A stretch of DNA of 64,000 bases. It comes from Lacipirellula limnantheis. GTDB taxonomy: Bacteria > Planctomycetota > Planctomycetia > Pirellulales > Lacipirellulaceae. The position numbers and the translations under genes are program-made. The stretch is taken from positions 5,795,786 to 5,859,785 of the forward strand of contig NZ_CP036339.1 of NCBI RefSeq assembly GCF_007746075.1, in the 5' to 3' direction. Under the pieces are notes generated by a model. That model saw only the letters and a list, made by a program, of their open reading frames with translations, was not told where the DNA came from and did not search any database. Below, piece after piece: positions 25,748-34,336 of the stretch. Every line of letters begins with the position of its first letter. The stretch's first letter is position 1.

Positions 25748-28720
25748 CTATTCGCGATCTGGCGTTGTGGCGATTGCTCGCAACTTCTTGCTCATGGCTG
25801 CGGCCTGCTCTGGGTAATCGTCAATCAGGTTAGTCGACTCGTCACGATCACTTTGCAGGTTGTAGAGCGCGCCGTTCTTGTCGATCGGCGTGGGCGGGAC
25901 GGGGTTGAGGCTGTCGCGCGTGGGGCCTAGTGCGACGAACTTCCAGTGAGCCGTCCGCAGGGCCTGCGGGCCGTGGCCCTCGTGGACAAGATGGGGTCGG
26001 CCGGTTTCATCTTTGCCGAGCAGCGCGTCAAGTTCGTCGCGACTATCCTGACAAGCGCCGGCCGGAATCTCGGCCCCCGCGAGCGCCGCTAGCGACGCCG
26101 CGAGATCGACTTGCCCGAACAGGGCGCCCGACTCCTCGTCAGGGGCGACTTTCTCCGGCCAGCGGACGATCAGCGGGACACGCGTCCCCCCTTCAAACGC
26201 CGAATACTTACCGGCGCGGAACGGACCATTCGGGTCATGCTTGCCGAGCAGTTCGTTCGCCTGGTCGTGATAGCCGTCGTCGAGCACCGGTCCATTGTCG
26301 GAGGTGAAGATCACCAGCGTCTTCTGCTCAAGGCCGTTCTTCTTGAGCGCATCGAGCACTTGGCCGACGGTCCAGTCGAGTTGCATGATCGCATCACCTC
26401 GCAGCCCGTGACCGCTCTTCCCGGCAAAGCGCGAGTGGGGGACGCGCGGCACATGAATGTCTTGCGTGGCGAAGAAGAGAAAAAATGGTCCGCCGCGATG
26501 CTCGTCGATGAACTTGACCCCTTGCGCGGCAAGCACATCGGCCATCTCTTCGTCGATCCAGCGTGCCTGTTGGCCCCCAGTCATCCAGCCGATGCGGGAG
26601 ATGCCGTTGACGATCGATTGATCGTGCCCGTGCGACCAACGTTGCTTGAGCAGATCCAGCCGCTCGGCGCCCGAGGGCGACTTGTCGATCCGCTCGGCGT
26701 AGCTCACCTCGATCGGGTCGGCGGGATCGAGATCGACGACGCGGCCATCGGTCACATAGACGCACGGGACGCGGTCGCCCGTGGCGGCGATGATGAAGTG
26801 CTCGTCAAACCCAACGTCGGCAGGATTTGGTTTGATCGGTTCGTTCCAATTGACTTTGCCCTCCCCAAGGCCGAGATGCCATTTCCCGACGACGCCCGTC
26901 TTGTAGCCAACTTGCTGCAACAAGCTGGGAAGCGTCGGCGTACCGGGCTTGATGATCAGGTTGGCGTCCCCCGGTAGGATGCCTGTTCCCGGCTGTCGAA
27001 ACGCGTATTGGCCCGTCAGCAAGGCGAACCGAGACGGCGTGCAGGTCGGCGCCGAGGCATGGGCGTCGGTGAAGCGGAGGCCCTGGCGTGCCAGCTTGTC
27101 GATGTTCGGCGTCGGGATCGCGCCGCCATTGCACGAGACGTCGCCATAGCCCAGATCGTCGGCGTAGATCAGGACGACGTTGGGGCGGGCTGGCTCCTGT
27201 GCACGCGCGACGGCCGCTCCCGCGACCAGCGTCGCCAGGGCGACAAGCCACGACGCCAACCTCGTCAGACCGTTCGCTTCGAACAGCTTGTCGAGCCCCG
27301 ACGGTTCCTCAGCCAGCGGCAACGTGACGGTAAAGGTCGTGCCGCGATCGATAAAGCTCTTGCAGTGAATCTCGCCGCCGTGATTGTGGACGACCGATTG
27401 ACAAATGCTGAGCCCCAAGCCGGTCCCGCCCACGCCCGGGCTCCGCGTCCGCGCCGACTCCGCGCGGAAAAAGCGTTGAAAGATATGCTGCTGCTCCTCG
27501 GCGGTCATCCCGGCGCCGGTGTCAATCACTTTCAGTCGTACAAACGGCTCGTCGACGATGACCTCGACCGTGACTTCGCCTCCCGACGGGGTGTACTTGA
27601 CCGCATTGTCGAGCAGATTGTTCAGCACTTGCCGTAGGTGCACGCGGTGACCGGTGACGGCGGCGTCATCGACGCGGCCCGCGCGGAGCTTCACGCCGCG
27701 GGCCTCGGCGACGCCTGAAAACATGTCGACGCCTTTCATGACAAGGTCATTCAGGTCGACGCGCTCGAACTTGGCGGCGGGAAGTTCCGCTTCGGTTTCG
27801 GAAAGCAGCAATAGCTGGTTCACGAGCGTCTCCAAGGCGCCGCACTCTTCAATGACGTCGACCATCAGATCTTCGTATTCCGCGGACGACCGCTCGGCGT
27901 TCAGCGCGACTTCCACCGAACTGCGGATCGCAGCCAGCGGGGTCCGCAGCTCGTGCGCGGCGTTGGCCAGAAAGTCGCGCTTGACGTTGATATACGCGGC
28001 AATGCGATCGAGCAGCGAGTTAATCGTTTCGGCCAGCAAATCGAGCTCGTCCCCCGTTCCGCGAATCGATAGGCGTTCGTCCAAATGGCTCGGACGGAGC
28101 CGCGAAGCCGTGGTAATGATTTGGCCAATCGTCTCCGCGGCGCGAGACGCCAGCCAGTAGCCGCACAATGGCGCCGTCAGCAAGACGGCGCCGGCGGCCA
28201 GCAACACCCAACGATCAATCCGGGCCATATCCTCATTGATCTGACTAAGCGTCGCCCCCACGCGAATTAACTTCACGTCGTGGAACTTCGCGTCGACCTC
28301 GGACTGAACGATCCGATACCCCTCAAACGTCGTCGGCGTCCGATCTTTGGTAATGTTCGGCCGCGGCAGCTTGGGTCTCGCGTGCTCCGTCGCCCAGCGT
28401 TCTTCACCCTCGCCGTTGAGTAGTTTGACGTACCACCCGCGATGTTCGTGGCTGCTGGCCATGCGATTCAGGTTGAGCTGCAACTGCTTCTCCTGGTCCG
28501 CGGGCGTCGCTTCGATCATCGCGCGGACGTCCCGCGCGTCGTCGAGCAACACCTGATCGAGCTCGTGGATCAGCGCCCAGCTGACGCCTTGCCGCAGTCC
28601 AACGAGCGTCACCAGAGCGGTGAGGATCACGGCGCCGGCGTTCCACGCCGCGAGTCGAAACCGGAGCGTCCGCCAGATCGACGCCGAAGGCTGCTCGCGC
28701 TTGGTCAATGACATGGGCAT
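25748..28720 (-). CDS. Sensor histidine kinase fused to a sulfatase
   Basis: One uninterrupted 990-residue frame. Residues 25-45 and 171-191 are membrane segments flanking an extracytoplasmic sensor region; HAMP follows at about 190-245. The H-box ANAAHELRTPLAAI has the phospho-acceptor His256. The N-box (RQVLNNLLDNAVKYTP), the D-box (DTGAG, D400) and the G-box (GVGGTGLGLS) are intact, so the kinase looks active. Residues 488-506 are a third hydrophobic segment (ASWLVALATLVAGAAVARAQ) that looks like a signal peptide with an ARA|Q cleavage site. A full sulfatase follows: PNVVLIYADDLGYGD with metal ligands D521/D522, and CTPSRFALLTGQ with C560 as the formylglycine precursor. The topology is consistent: kinase inside, sulfatase outside. 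The gene lies 55 bases after an OmpR-type regulator. A hidden separate sulfatase start was considered, but no good ribosome site is visible. Confidence 0.85.
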   Translation of the reverse strand: MPMSLTKREQPSASIWRTLRFRLAAWNAGAVILTALVTLVGLRQGVSWALIHELDQVLLDDARDVRAMIEATPADQEKQLQLNLNRMASSHEHRGWYVKLLNGEGEERWATEHARPKLPRPNITKDRTPTTFEGYRIVQSEVDAKFHDVKLIRVGATLSQINEDMARIDRWVLLAAGAVLLTAPLCGYWLASRAAETIGQIITTASRLRPSHLDERLSIRGTGDELDLLAETINSLLDRIAAYINVKRDFLANAAHELRTPLAAIRSSVEVALNAERSSAEYEDLMVDVIEECGALETLVNQLLLLSETEAELPAAKFERVDLNDLVMKGVDMFSGVAEARGVKLRAGRVDDAAVTGHRVHLRQVLNNLLDNAVKYTPSGGEVTVEVIVDEPFVRLKVIDTGAGMTAEEQQHIFQRFFRAESARTRSPGVGGTGLGLSICQSVVHNHGGEIHCKSFIDRGTTFTVTLPLAEEPSGLDKLFEANGLTRLASWLVALATLVAGAAVARAQEPARPNVVLIYADDLGYGDVSCNGGAIPTPNIDKLARQGLRFTDAHASAPTCTPSRFALLTGQYAFRQPGTGILPGDANLIIKPGTPTLPSLLQQVGYKTGVVGKWHLGLGEGKVNWNEPIKPNPADVGFDEHFIIAATGDRVPCVYVTDGRVVDLDPADPIEVSYAERIDKSPSGAERLDLLKQRWSHGHDQSIVNGISRIGWMTGGQQARWIDEEMADVLAAQGVKFIDEHRGGPFFLFFATQDIHVPRVPHSRFAGKSGHGLRGDAIMQLDWTVGQVLDALKKNGLEQKTLVIFTSDNGPVLDDGYHDQANELLGKHDPNGPFRAGKYSAFEGGTRVPLIVRWPEKVAPDEESGALFGQVDLAASLAALAGAEIPAGACQDSRDELDALLGKDETGRPHLVHEGHGPQALRTAHWKFVALGPTRDSLNPVPPTPIDKNGALYNLQSDRDESTNLIDDYPEQAAAMSKKLRAIATTPDRE

Positions 28721-28775
28721 AGGGCGTTGCGTTGCTCGAAGCGGACTCCTCGGAGCGAGGTTGCAGTGGGTCGTT

Positions 28776-29447
28776 TCAACTGACGCGGAGGACGTACCCG
28801 CGACCGCGGACGGTCTGGAGCAGGGGTTGATCGAAGTCGCGGTCGATCTTGCCGCGCAGGCGGGTGATGTGGACTTCGATGACGTTCGTCACGCCCTCCC
28901 AATCCGAATCCCACAAATGCTCGCTGAGCATTTTGCGCGTGAGGACCTGCCCCCCATTGCGCATCAGGAATTCCAGCAGACTGAACTCGGTCGGGGTCAG
29001 ATCGATTTCTTGGGCGTCGCGAGTGACTCGGCGGGTGGCTAGATCGAGCGACAGCGGTCCGACGCAGAGATTCTGAGCGGTGAGATTGTGCGCGCGGCGC
29101 GAAATGGCCGTCAGACGAGCGAGCAGTTCCGGGAACGAGAAGGGCTTGATCAGATAATCGTCGGCGCCGGCATTCAGGCCGTCGACGCGTTCCTCGACGG
29201 AGCCGAGTGCGGTTAGAATGATGACCGGCGTCCGAATCCCCTGAGCGCGAATCGCGCGCAGCACCTCCAGCCCCGGACGGTCGGGCAGCATCAAATCGAG
29301 AACAATCGCGTCGCACTTCTGCGCAATGGCGACTTCCAGCCCCTTCGCGCCGTTGGCGACCAAGGTGCATCGGTGACCCGCGTCCTCCAGTCCCCGACGG
29401 ATCGCTTTGCCCAGAATCTCGTCGTCTTCCACCACCAAAACTTCCAT
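28776..29447 (-). CDS. OmpR-family response regulator
   Basis: A 223-residue protein with a receiver domain (VVEDDEILGKAIRRGLEDAG; acidic pair at the N-terminus, phospho-acceptor Asp in IVLDLMLPDRPG, Lys in YLIKPFSFPELL) and a winged-helix DNA-binding domain (LTPTEFSLLEFLMRNGG ... RGRGYVLRVS). It is the first gene of a two-gene unit with the kinase-sulfatase, and is the obvious recipient of its phosphate. The divergent dab operon starts 350 bases away, so that operon and the downstream PSD1 pair are candidate targets. Confidence 0.95.
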   Translation of the reverse strand: MEVLVVEDDEILGKAIRRGLEDAGHRCTLVANGAKGLEVAIAQKCDAIVLDLMLPDRPGLEVLRAIRAQGIRTPVIILTALGSVEERVDGLNAGADDYLIKPFSFPELLARLTAISRRAHNLTAQNLCVGPLSLDLATRRVTRDAQEIDLTPTEFSLLEFLMRNGGQVLTRKMLSEHLWDSDWEGVTNVIEVHITRLRGKIDRDFDQPLLQTVRGRGYVLRVS

Positions 29448-29798
29448 CGAGGGCGACTCCGGCGAATTGAGAGAATTTGGGGAATTCCGCTTTGAGCGAC
29501 TAGGCGGATCGCACCGCGGCGCTGTCCTCCTGCATCATACCGCGGCGGCCTCCTGGAAGCTGTATTGGAAACGCCGGAAAGCTATATACCAGCGGCACTA
29601 ACGGCCAACTGTCCGATTTGTAATTTCACCTCGCTGGTCACTGCCGATGGTGGAAAGTATACCAATGCTGTAGCGGCGATGACTTTGCCCGGTTGTCGGG
29701 CCGACTCTGGACGTTGAGGCAGGGCTCGAACGCGGACTTCCGCCGCCGGTTGGCCTCCTCCCACCGCCAACTTTCCTTCCGCCGAAGGTCGTCCCGCC
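29448..29798. other. Divergent intergenic region between regulator and dabA
   Basis: About 350 bases. On the minus strand a TATGAT lies about 90 bases before the regulator start without a clear -35 partner. No gene is seen. Since both flanking units start here, it is the natural place to look for a binding site of the OmpR-type regulator; I did not find an obvious direct repeat. Confidence 0.45.
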
Positions 29799-32700
29799 GT
29801 GGCTGCCGCTCTTTCTGAAACACTCCCGTCGACTTCGTCGAAGGCTGACGATCTAGACCTCCTGCAACAGACCATTCAGCAGGCGGCCGGCCTGCTCCCG
29901 GCGCAGGCGCCGATCACCGTCTTTGTCTTCGACAACACGCTGCGGGCGTTGGAAGGGCTCCCCTTCCGCGAAGCGCTGGAAACGTCCGTCGATTTGTACA
30001 ATTGCCAGCCGTATTGGCCGGAGGACAAGTATCGACAGGAGCTGACGCGCGGACGGATCAAGCTCGATATCCTCACCTCCGCCTTGGAGGAAGACCTCGG
30101 CGAGAACGCCGACGACCTGTTCGGGCTGCTGGGGACGCGTTTCCATTTGCGGCTGGCCATGCTGATCCACCCGCTGCGCACAGCGCCGCCCGACGAGCTC
30201 CGTTGGATCGTCGCCGAGAGCGACGCCCTCCGTACGTTCGGCAACGACGTTCCGCCGGAGACTCAAACCCGCTTGGTCGAGGAGACGCGGCGGTGGGTGA
30301 TGAGAGAATATCATCCGGGCCGCAACGAGCGCCTGTCGCCCGACGCCGAACAGGCGCAATCGCTGATTGGCAGCGTGATCGCCGGATTCAGCAATGAGAG
30401 CCTGGAGCGGTGGACCGACGAGCAGTGGGAGGAGTTTACCCTCAAGCTGTTGTGGAAGATTTGCGGCGCCGGCGTCCAGGATTGTCGCCCCAAGGCGGAC
30501 GCCAAGCCAAAACGGCAACACCATCGCGACGTGATCCTCGACGCCACTGGGGTCGACGTCAATGAGCTGATCAACGATGTCCTAATCCGCTTTACCTCGG
30601 CGTTTCTCGATCAGGGATACTCGCAGTGGCGGCTGCCGCACCGCGACGAAGGCTATTACCGCTCGTTTATCGAGCTATTTGCGCAGCCTGGCGGCATTTC
30701 ATCCCATTGGATGAAGGGGTTGAAGCAGGAGCTCGCACGGCTCGACTCGCAACAGATCTCGCCGCTCGAGTCGATCGCGGAATCGCTCCGGCTGCTCGGG
30801 GTCGAGGCCAACGAGCGGCGCGATTTCATCACGCGCTCGCTGCTCCTCTTGGGGGGCTGGGCGGGAATGATCTGGCAACTCGAAACGAACATCGAGTGGG
30901 CCGTCTGGCGCGCTCCGCCAGGCAGCTTGTTCGGATACCTCGCGATTCGATTGCTGTTGTTGCGCATCGCCGTGCAGAATGTCGCCCGCGAAGAGTTAGG
31001 TTATCACGGTCCCATTGCGTCGCTGCGGTCGGCGCTGCTTGCGCGAACCGCTCGGCCGACGGACGGGAGCCTGCAGCGGGCGTTCAAGATGTTTCAGCTG
31101 GCCCAGGCGCTCGGCTGGAAGCCTGAATACTTGTTCCATTTGCCGGCGGAGAATTGGCGGCAGGTCCTCGACGAGGTCGACGCGTTCTCGGAGCTCGATC
31201 GACGCCGACTGTTTCAGACCGCGTACGAGCGCAGCTACCGCAACGATATTCTCGACGCCGTGGCCGGACACCGCGGTGAGGCGCAAGTGGCCGCGTCCGT
31301 GCGCAAGACGACGACGCCCGTCTTTCAGGTCGTTACCTGCATCGACGACCGCGAAGAGTCGTTTCGCCGCCATCTTGAGGAAACGGAGCCCCGCTGCGAG
31401 ACGTTTGCGCTGGCCGGCTTCTTCGGCATCGCCATGTACTATCGCGGCTTGGCCCACGCCCATTGGCAGCCGTTGTGCCCCGTCATCATCAAGCCAAAAC
31501 ATTACGTCGAGGAGCGCCCGTCGTTTAGCTTTCAGCAGCTCAGCGATCGGCGGGCCAAAACGCGCAAGATGATTGGCGCCGCCAGCCACCGCGTCCATCG
31601 CGGCAGCCGCTCGCTGCTGGGGGGCGCCGTGACCGCTCTGTTTGGCTCGCTGGCGTCGGTCCCCTTGGTGACGCGGATTCTGTTTCCGCGACCAACGGCC
31701 GAACTGCGCAAAGTGTTCGACCGCTTCGTCGATCCGCCCCCGATGACGCAGCTGATCTTGGAGCGCACCGAACAAGAGCCGGGCCCCGATGGCGGCCACG
31801 TGGGCTACTCAGTCCCCGAAATGGCCGACGTTATTGAGCGTTCGCTCCGCGATATCGGCCTGACGGCTAACTTCTCGCGGATGGTGATGATCTGCGGGCA
31901 CGGCTCGTCGAGTCTCAACAATCCACACGAAAGCGCCTACAACTGCGGCGCCTGCAGCGGCGGACGCGGCGGGCCAAACGCCCGCGCGTTCGCACAGATG
32001 GCGAACGACCCGCGGGTACGGCGGATTTTGGCGGAGCGAGGGCTCGACATTCCGACGACCACCTATTTTCTCGGGGGCTATCACAACACGTGCACCGACG
32101 ACGTCGAATATTTTGACCTCGATCGGATGCCGCCAACCTTTGAGAACGACTTCAATCATTTGCGCCGCACGATGCACGAAGCGCGGCAGCGGAACGCCCA
32201 CGAGCGCTGCCGGCGCTTCCAGTTGGTCAGGCTCGACCTGACGACCGAGGCGGCGCTGCGCGAGGTCGAAGGCCGGGCCGAAGATTTGTCGCAAGCTCGT
32301 CCGGAGTACGATCACGCCACCAACGCCATTTGCATCGTCGGCCGGCGCGACCTGACCCGCGGGCTGTTCCTCGATCGGAGATCGCTGCTTGCCTCCTACG
32401 ATCCGACGCAGGACGACGAGAATTCCACGATTCTGATTCGAATCCTGCAAGCGGCGATTCCGGTCTGCGCGGGCATCAGCCTGCAGTACTACTTCTCGAC
32501 CGTCGACACCAACGGGCTCGGCTGCGGCTCGAAGCTGCCCCACAACATCACCTCGCTGCTGGGCGTCATGGAAGGCGCGGCGAGCGACCTGCGACCAGGC
32601 CTGTCGCAGCAGAAAATCGAGATTCACGAACCGATGCGGATCCTCTTCATCATTGAGGCCCCGCCGGAGTCGATGGAACGAGTGATGAAGGCCAATCCTT

Positions 32701-32951
32701 ACATCGCTCAGCTCTGCAAAAACGAGTGGGTGCAATTGGCCACCGTCACGCCCGACAGCGGCGAGGTCCATATCTTCACTCCCACGGGATTCGTCCCGTA
32801 CCGTCCCGGCGTCGATCCGCTCCCGAAGGCGCCGACGAGCGTCGATTGGTATCGCGGGTGGCGCGACAATCTCGGGTGCGCCGAGATCACCGGCGGCGAA
32901 GGGTCCGCAGGGCAGCTGGCGGCGCGGTCCATTCCGGGAGACCGACAATGA
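29799..32951 (+). CDS. dabA: DabA, probable inorganic carbon transporter subunit (DUF2309/UPF0753)
   Basis: A 1050-residue protein, roughly 200 residues longer than the characterised Halothiobacillus DabA. The beta-carbonic-anhydrase-like zinc site is complete: C514 and D516 in VVTCIDDREESF, H701 in MICGHGSSS and C716 in YNCGACSGG, with the 15-residue His-Cys spacing of the known protein. DabA and DabB together form an energy-driven, one-way CO2-hydrating complex at the cytoplasmic membrane. The start is a GTG at 29799, with GAAGG upstream. The stop overlaps the dabB start (ATGA). The DUF2309 family assignment is certain; transport function in this organism is inferred. Confidence 0.93.
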   Translation: MAAALSETLPSTSSKADDLDLLQQTIQQAAGLLPAQAPITVFVFDNTLRALEGLPFREALETSVDLYNCQPYWPEDKYRQELTRGRIKLDILTSALEEDLGENADDLFGLLGTRFHLRLAMLIHPLRTAPPDELRWIVAESDALRTFGNDVPPETQTRLVEETRRWVMREYHPGRNERLSPDAEQAQSLIGSVIAGFSNESLERWTDEQWEEFTLKLLWKICGAGVQDCRPKADAKPKRQHHRDVILDATGVDVNELINDVLIRFTSAFLDQGYSQWRLPHRDEGYYRSFIELFAQPGGISSHWMKGLKQELARLDSQQISPLESIAESLRLLGVEANERRDFITRSLLLLGGWAGMIWQLETNIEWAVWRAPPGSLFGYLAIRLLLLRIAVQNVAREELGYHGPIASLRSALLARTARPTDGSLQRAFKMFQLAQALGWKPEYLFHLPAENWRQVLDEVDAFSELDRRRLFQTAYERSYRNDILDAVAGHRGEAQVAASVRKTTTPVFQVVTCIDDREESFRRHLEETEPRCETFALAGFFGIAMYYRGLAHAHWQPLCPVIIKPKHYVEERPSFSFQQLSDRRAKTRKMIGAASHRVHRGSRSLLGGAVTALFGSLASVPLVTRILFPRPTAELRKVFDRFVDPPPMTQLILERTEQEPGPDGGHVGYSVPEMADVIERSLRDIGLTANFSRMVMICGHGSSSLNNPHESAYNCGACSGGRGGPNARAFAQMANDPRVRRILAERGLDIPTTTYFLGGYHNTCTDDVEYFDLDRMPPTFENDFNHLRRTMHEARQRNAHERCRRFQLVRLDLTTEAALREVEGRAEDLSQARPEYDHATNAICIVGRRDLTRGLFLDRRSLLASYDPTQDDENSTILIRILQAAIPVCAGISLQYYFSTVDTNGLGCGSKLPHNITSLLGVMEGAASDLRPGLSQQKIEIHEPMRILFIIEAPPESMERVMKANPYIAQLCKNEWVQLATVTPDSGEVHIFTPTGFVPYRPGVDPLPKAPTSVDWYRGWRDNLGCAEITGGEGSAGQLAARSIPGDRQ

Positions 32952-34336
32952 CCATCGACCAGACCTTTTCGATCTTAGGGACCTTGGTGGTTGCCTGCCC
33001 GTTGCTGCTACTGGCCATGCTAGGCCTGCCGTCGATGTTCCACCGGCCGATGAGCGAACGGGCCATCAGTCGCGCCACCGAAGCAATGGTGGTGATCGGG
33101 CTGATGTCGGCCATCGCCATTCTGGCCTTGATGCTCGGCACCGGCGAACGGCAGGTGGAACTTTCGCTCGGGAAGTTTTTAGATCTGCCGCACGAGCATT
33201 ACCACTTCACGTTCAAGTTCGTCTTCGATCGGCTCAGCGTGCCGTTCGTCATCCTGACGTTTGTCTTGTGCGGTACGACCGGAGCCTTCACGACGAAGTA
33301 CCTCCACCGCGACGAAGGCTATCGCCGGTTCTTCATTTGCTATGCCCTGTTCCTGCTCGGCATGGTGGTGACGTCGCTGGCCGCGACGATCGAGACGCTG
33401 TTCACCGGCTGGGAACTTGTCGGTCTATCGTCGGCGCTGTTGGTCGCGTTTTTTCATGAGCGCAAGGCGCCGGTGTGGAACGGCCTGCGGGTCTGGACGG
33501 TCTATCGCGTCGCCGATGCGGCGTTTTTGGTGGCCGTCGTGGCGCTCCATCATCTGACGGGCGCCGGCGACTTCGTCGCCCTGATGGGCAATGGCGAATG
33601 GCCCGCCGGCGTCGCTCAGCTGACGCCCAACCAGGCGTTGTTTGTGGGTTTGCTGCTGCTGACTGCCGCGGCGGGAAAGAGCGCACTGATCCCGTTCTCC
33701 GGTTGGCTCCCGCGCGCCATGGAAGGCCCGACCCCGTCGAGCGCCGTGTTTTACGGAGCGCTGTCGGTTCACTTGGGAGCGTTCCTACTGCTGCGCGTCA
33801 GCCCCCTGCTCGAGGCCTCGACGCTGCTCTGCGCCGCGGTCGTCACCCTCGGCCTCTCGACCTCCGTTTTTGCCGCGCTGGCGACGCGCGTGCAGTCCGA
33901 CGTCAAGAGTGCGCTGGCGTTCGCCTCGCTCACGCAAGTCGGGATCATCGTGGCGGAAATCGGCCTCGGCTTCCGCTACCTCGCGCTGGTCCACATCATC
34001 GGACACGCCTGCCTCAGAACCCTGCAGTTGCTGCGCGCCCCCTCGCTGCTGCACGACTACCACGCCATGGAGAACGCCATCGGCGGCCACCTAGCGAACG
34101 ACAACGAATTCTGGCAACGCAACGTTTCTGAAAGAATCCGTTCGCGGGCGTATCGGATGGCGCTGGAGCGCGGCTTCCTCGACATCGTGCTTGGCGACTT
34201 TATCGTTCGTCCTGTGCTCCGCTGCTTTCGCTGGTGCGACCGGATGGAACGGCGCTGGACCGATTTTCTCGCCGGGGCGCCCGCCGTGGCCGACGACATG
34301 AAACATGGCGGCGACGTCGCCGACGAGTTGCAATGA
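32948..34336 (+). CDS. dabB: DabB, NuoL-like membrane subunit of the DAB complex
   Basis: A 462-residue polytopic protein starting MTIDQTFSILGTLVVACPLL. It contains the antiporter-like core of complex I subunits: TGWELVGLSSALLVAFF, the TAAAGKSALIPFSGWLPRAMEGPTP segment with the key Lys, and TPSSAVFYGAL. It lacks the long lateral helix of NuoL. It is expected to couple ion movement to DabA. The start overlaps the dabA stop, and the stop overlaps the next start in the same ATGA fashion, showing tight translational coupling. Confidence 0.9.
   Translation: MTIDQTFSILGTLVVACPLLLLAMLGLPSMFHRPMSERAISRATEAMVVIGLMSAIAILALMLGTGERQVELSLGKFLDLPHEHYHFTFKFVFDRLSVPFVILTFVLCGTTGAFTTKYLHRDEGYRRFFICYALFLLGMVVTSLAATIETLFTGWELVGLSSALLVAFFHERKAPVWNGLRVWTVYRVADAAFLVAVVALHHLTGAGDFVALMGNGEWPAGVAQLTPNQALFVGLLLLTAAAGKSALIPFSGWLPRAMEGPTPSSAVFYGALSVHLGAFLLLRVSPLLEASTLLCAAVVTLGLSTSVFAALATRVQSDVKSALAFASLTQVGIIVAEIGLGFRYLALVHIIGHACLRTLQLLRAPSLLHDYHAMENAIGGHLANDNEFWQRNVSERIRSRAYRMALERGFLDIVLGDFIVRPVLRCFRWCDRMERRWTDFLAGAPAVADDMKHGGDVADELQ

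Noticed and set aside
25748..27230. A separate sulfatase gene starting inside the kinase-sulfatase frame
   Set aside because: No stop separates the halves. The only candidate start near the signal-like segment is a TTG directly abutting GAGG, with no proper ribosome-site spacing. Kept as an alternative but not preferred.
32726..32947. Longer N-terminus for DabB
   Set aside because: The extension lies entirely within dabA in another frame and is Arg-rich. The ATG at 32948 overlapping the dabA stop is the natural start.
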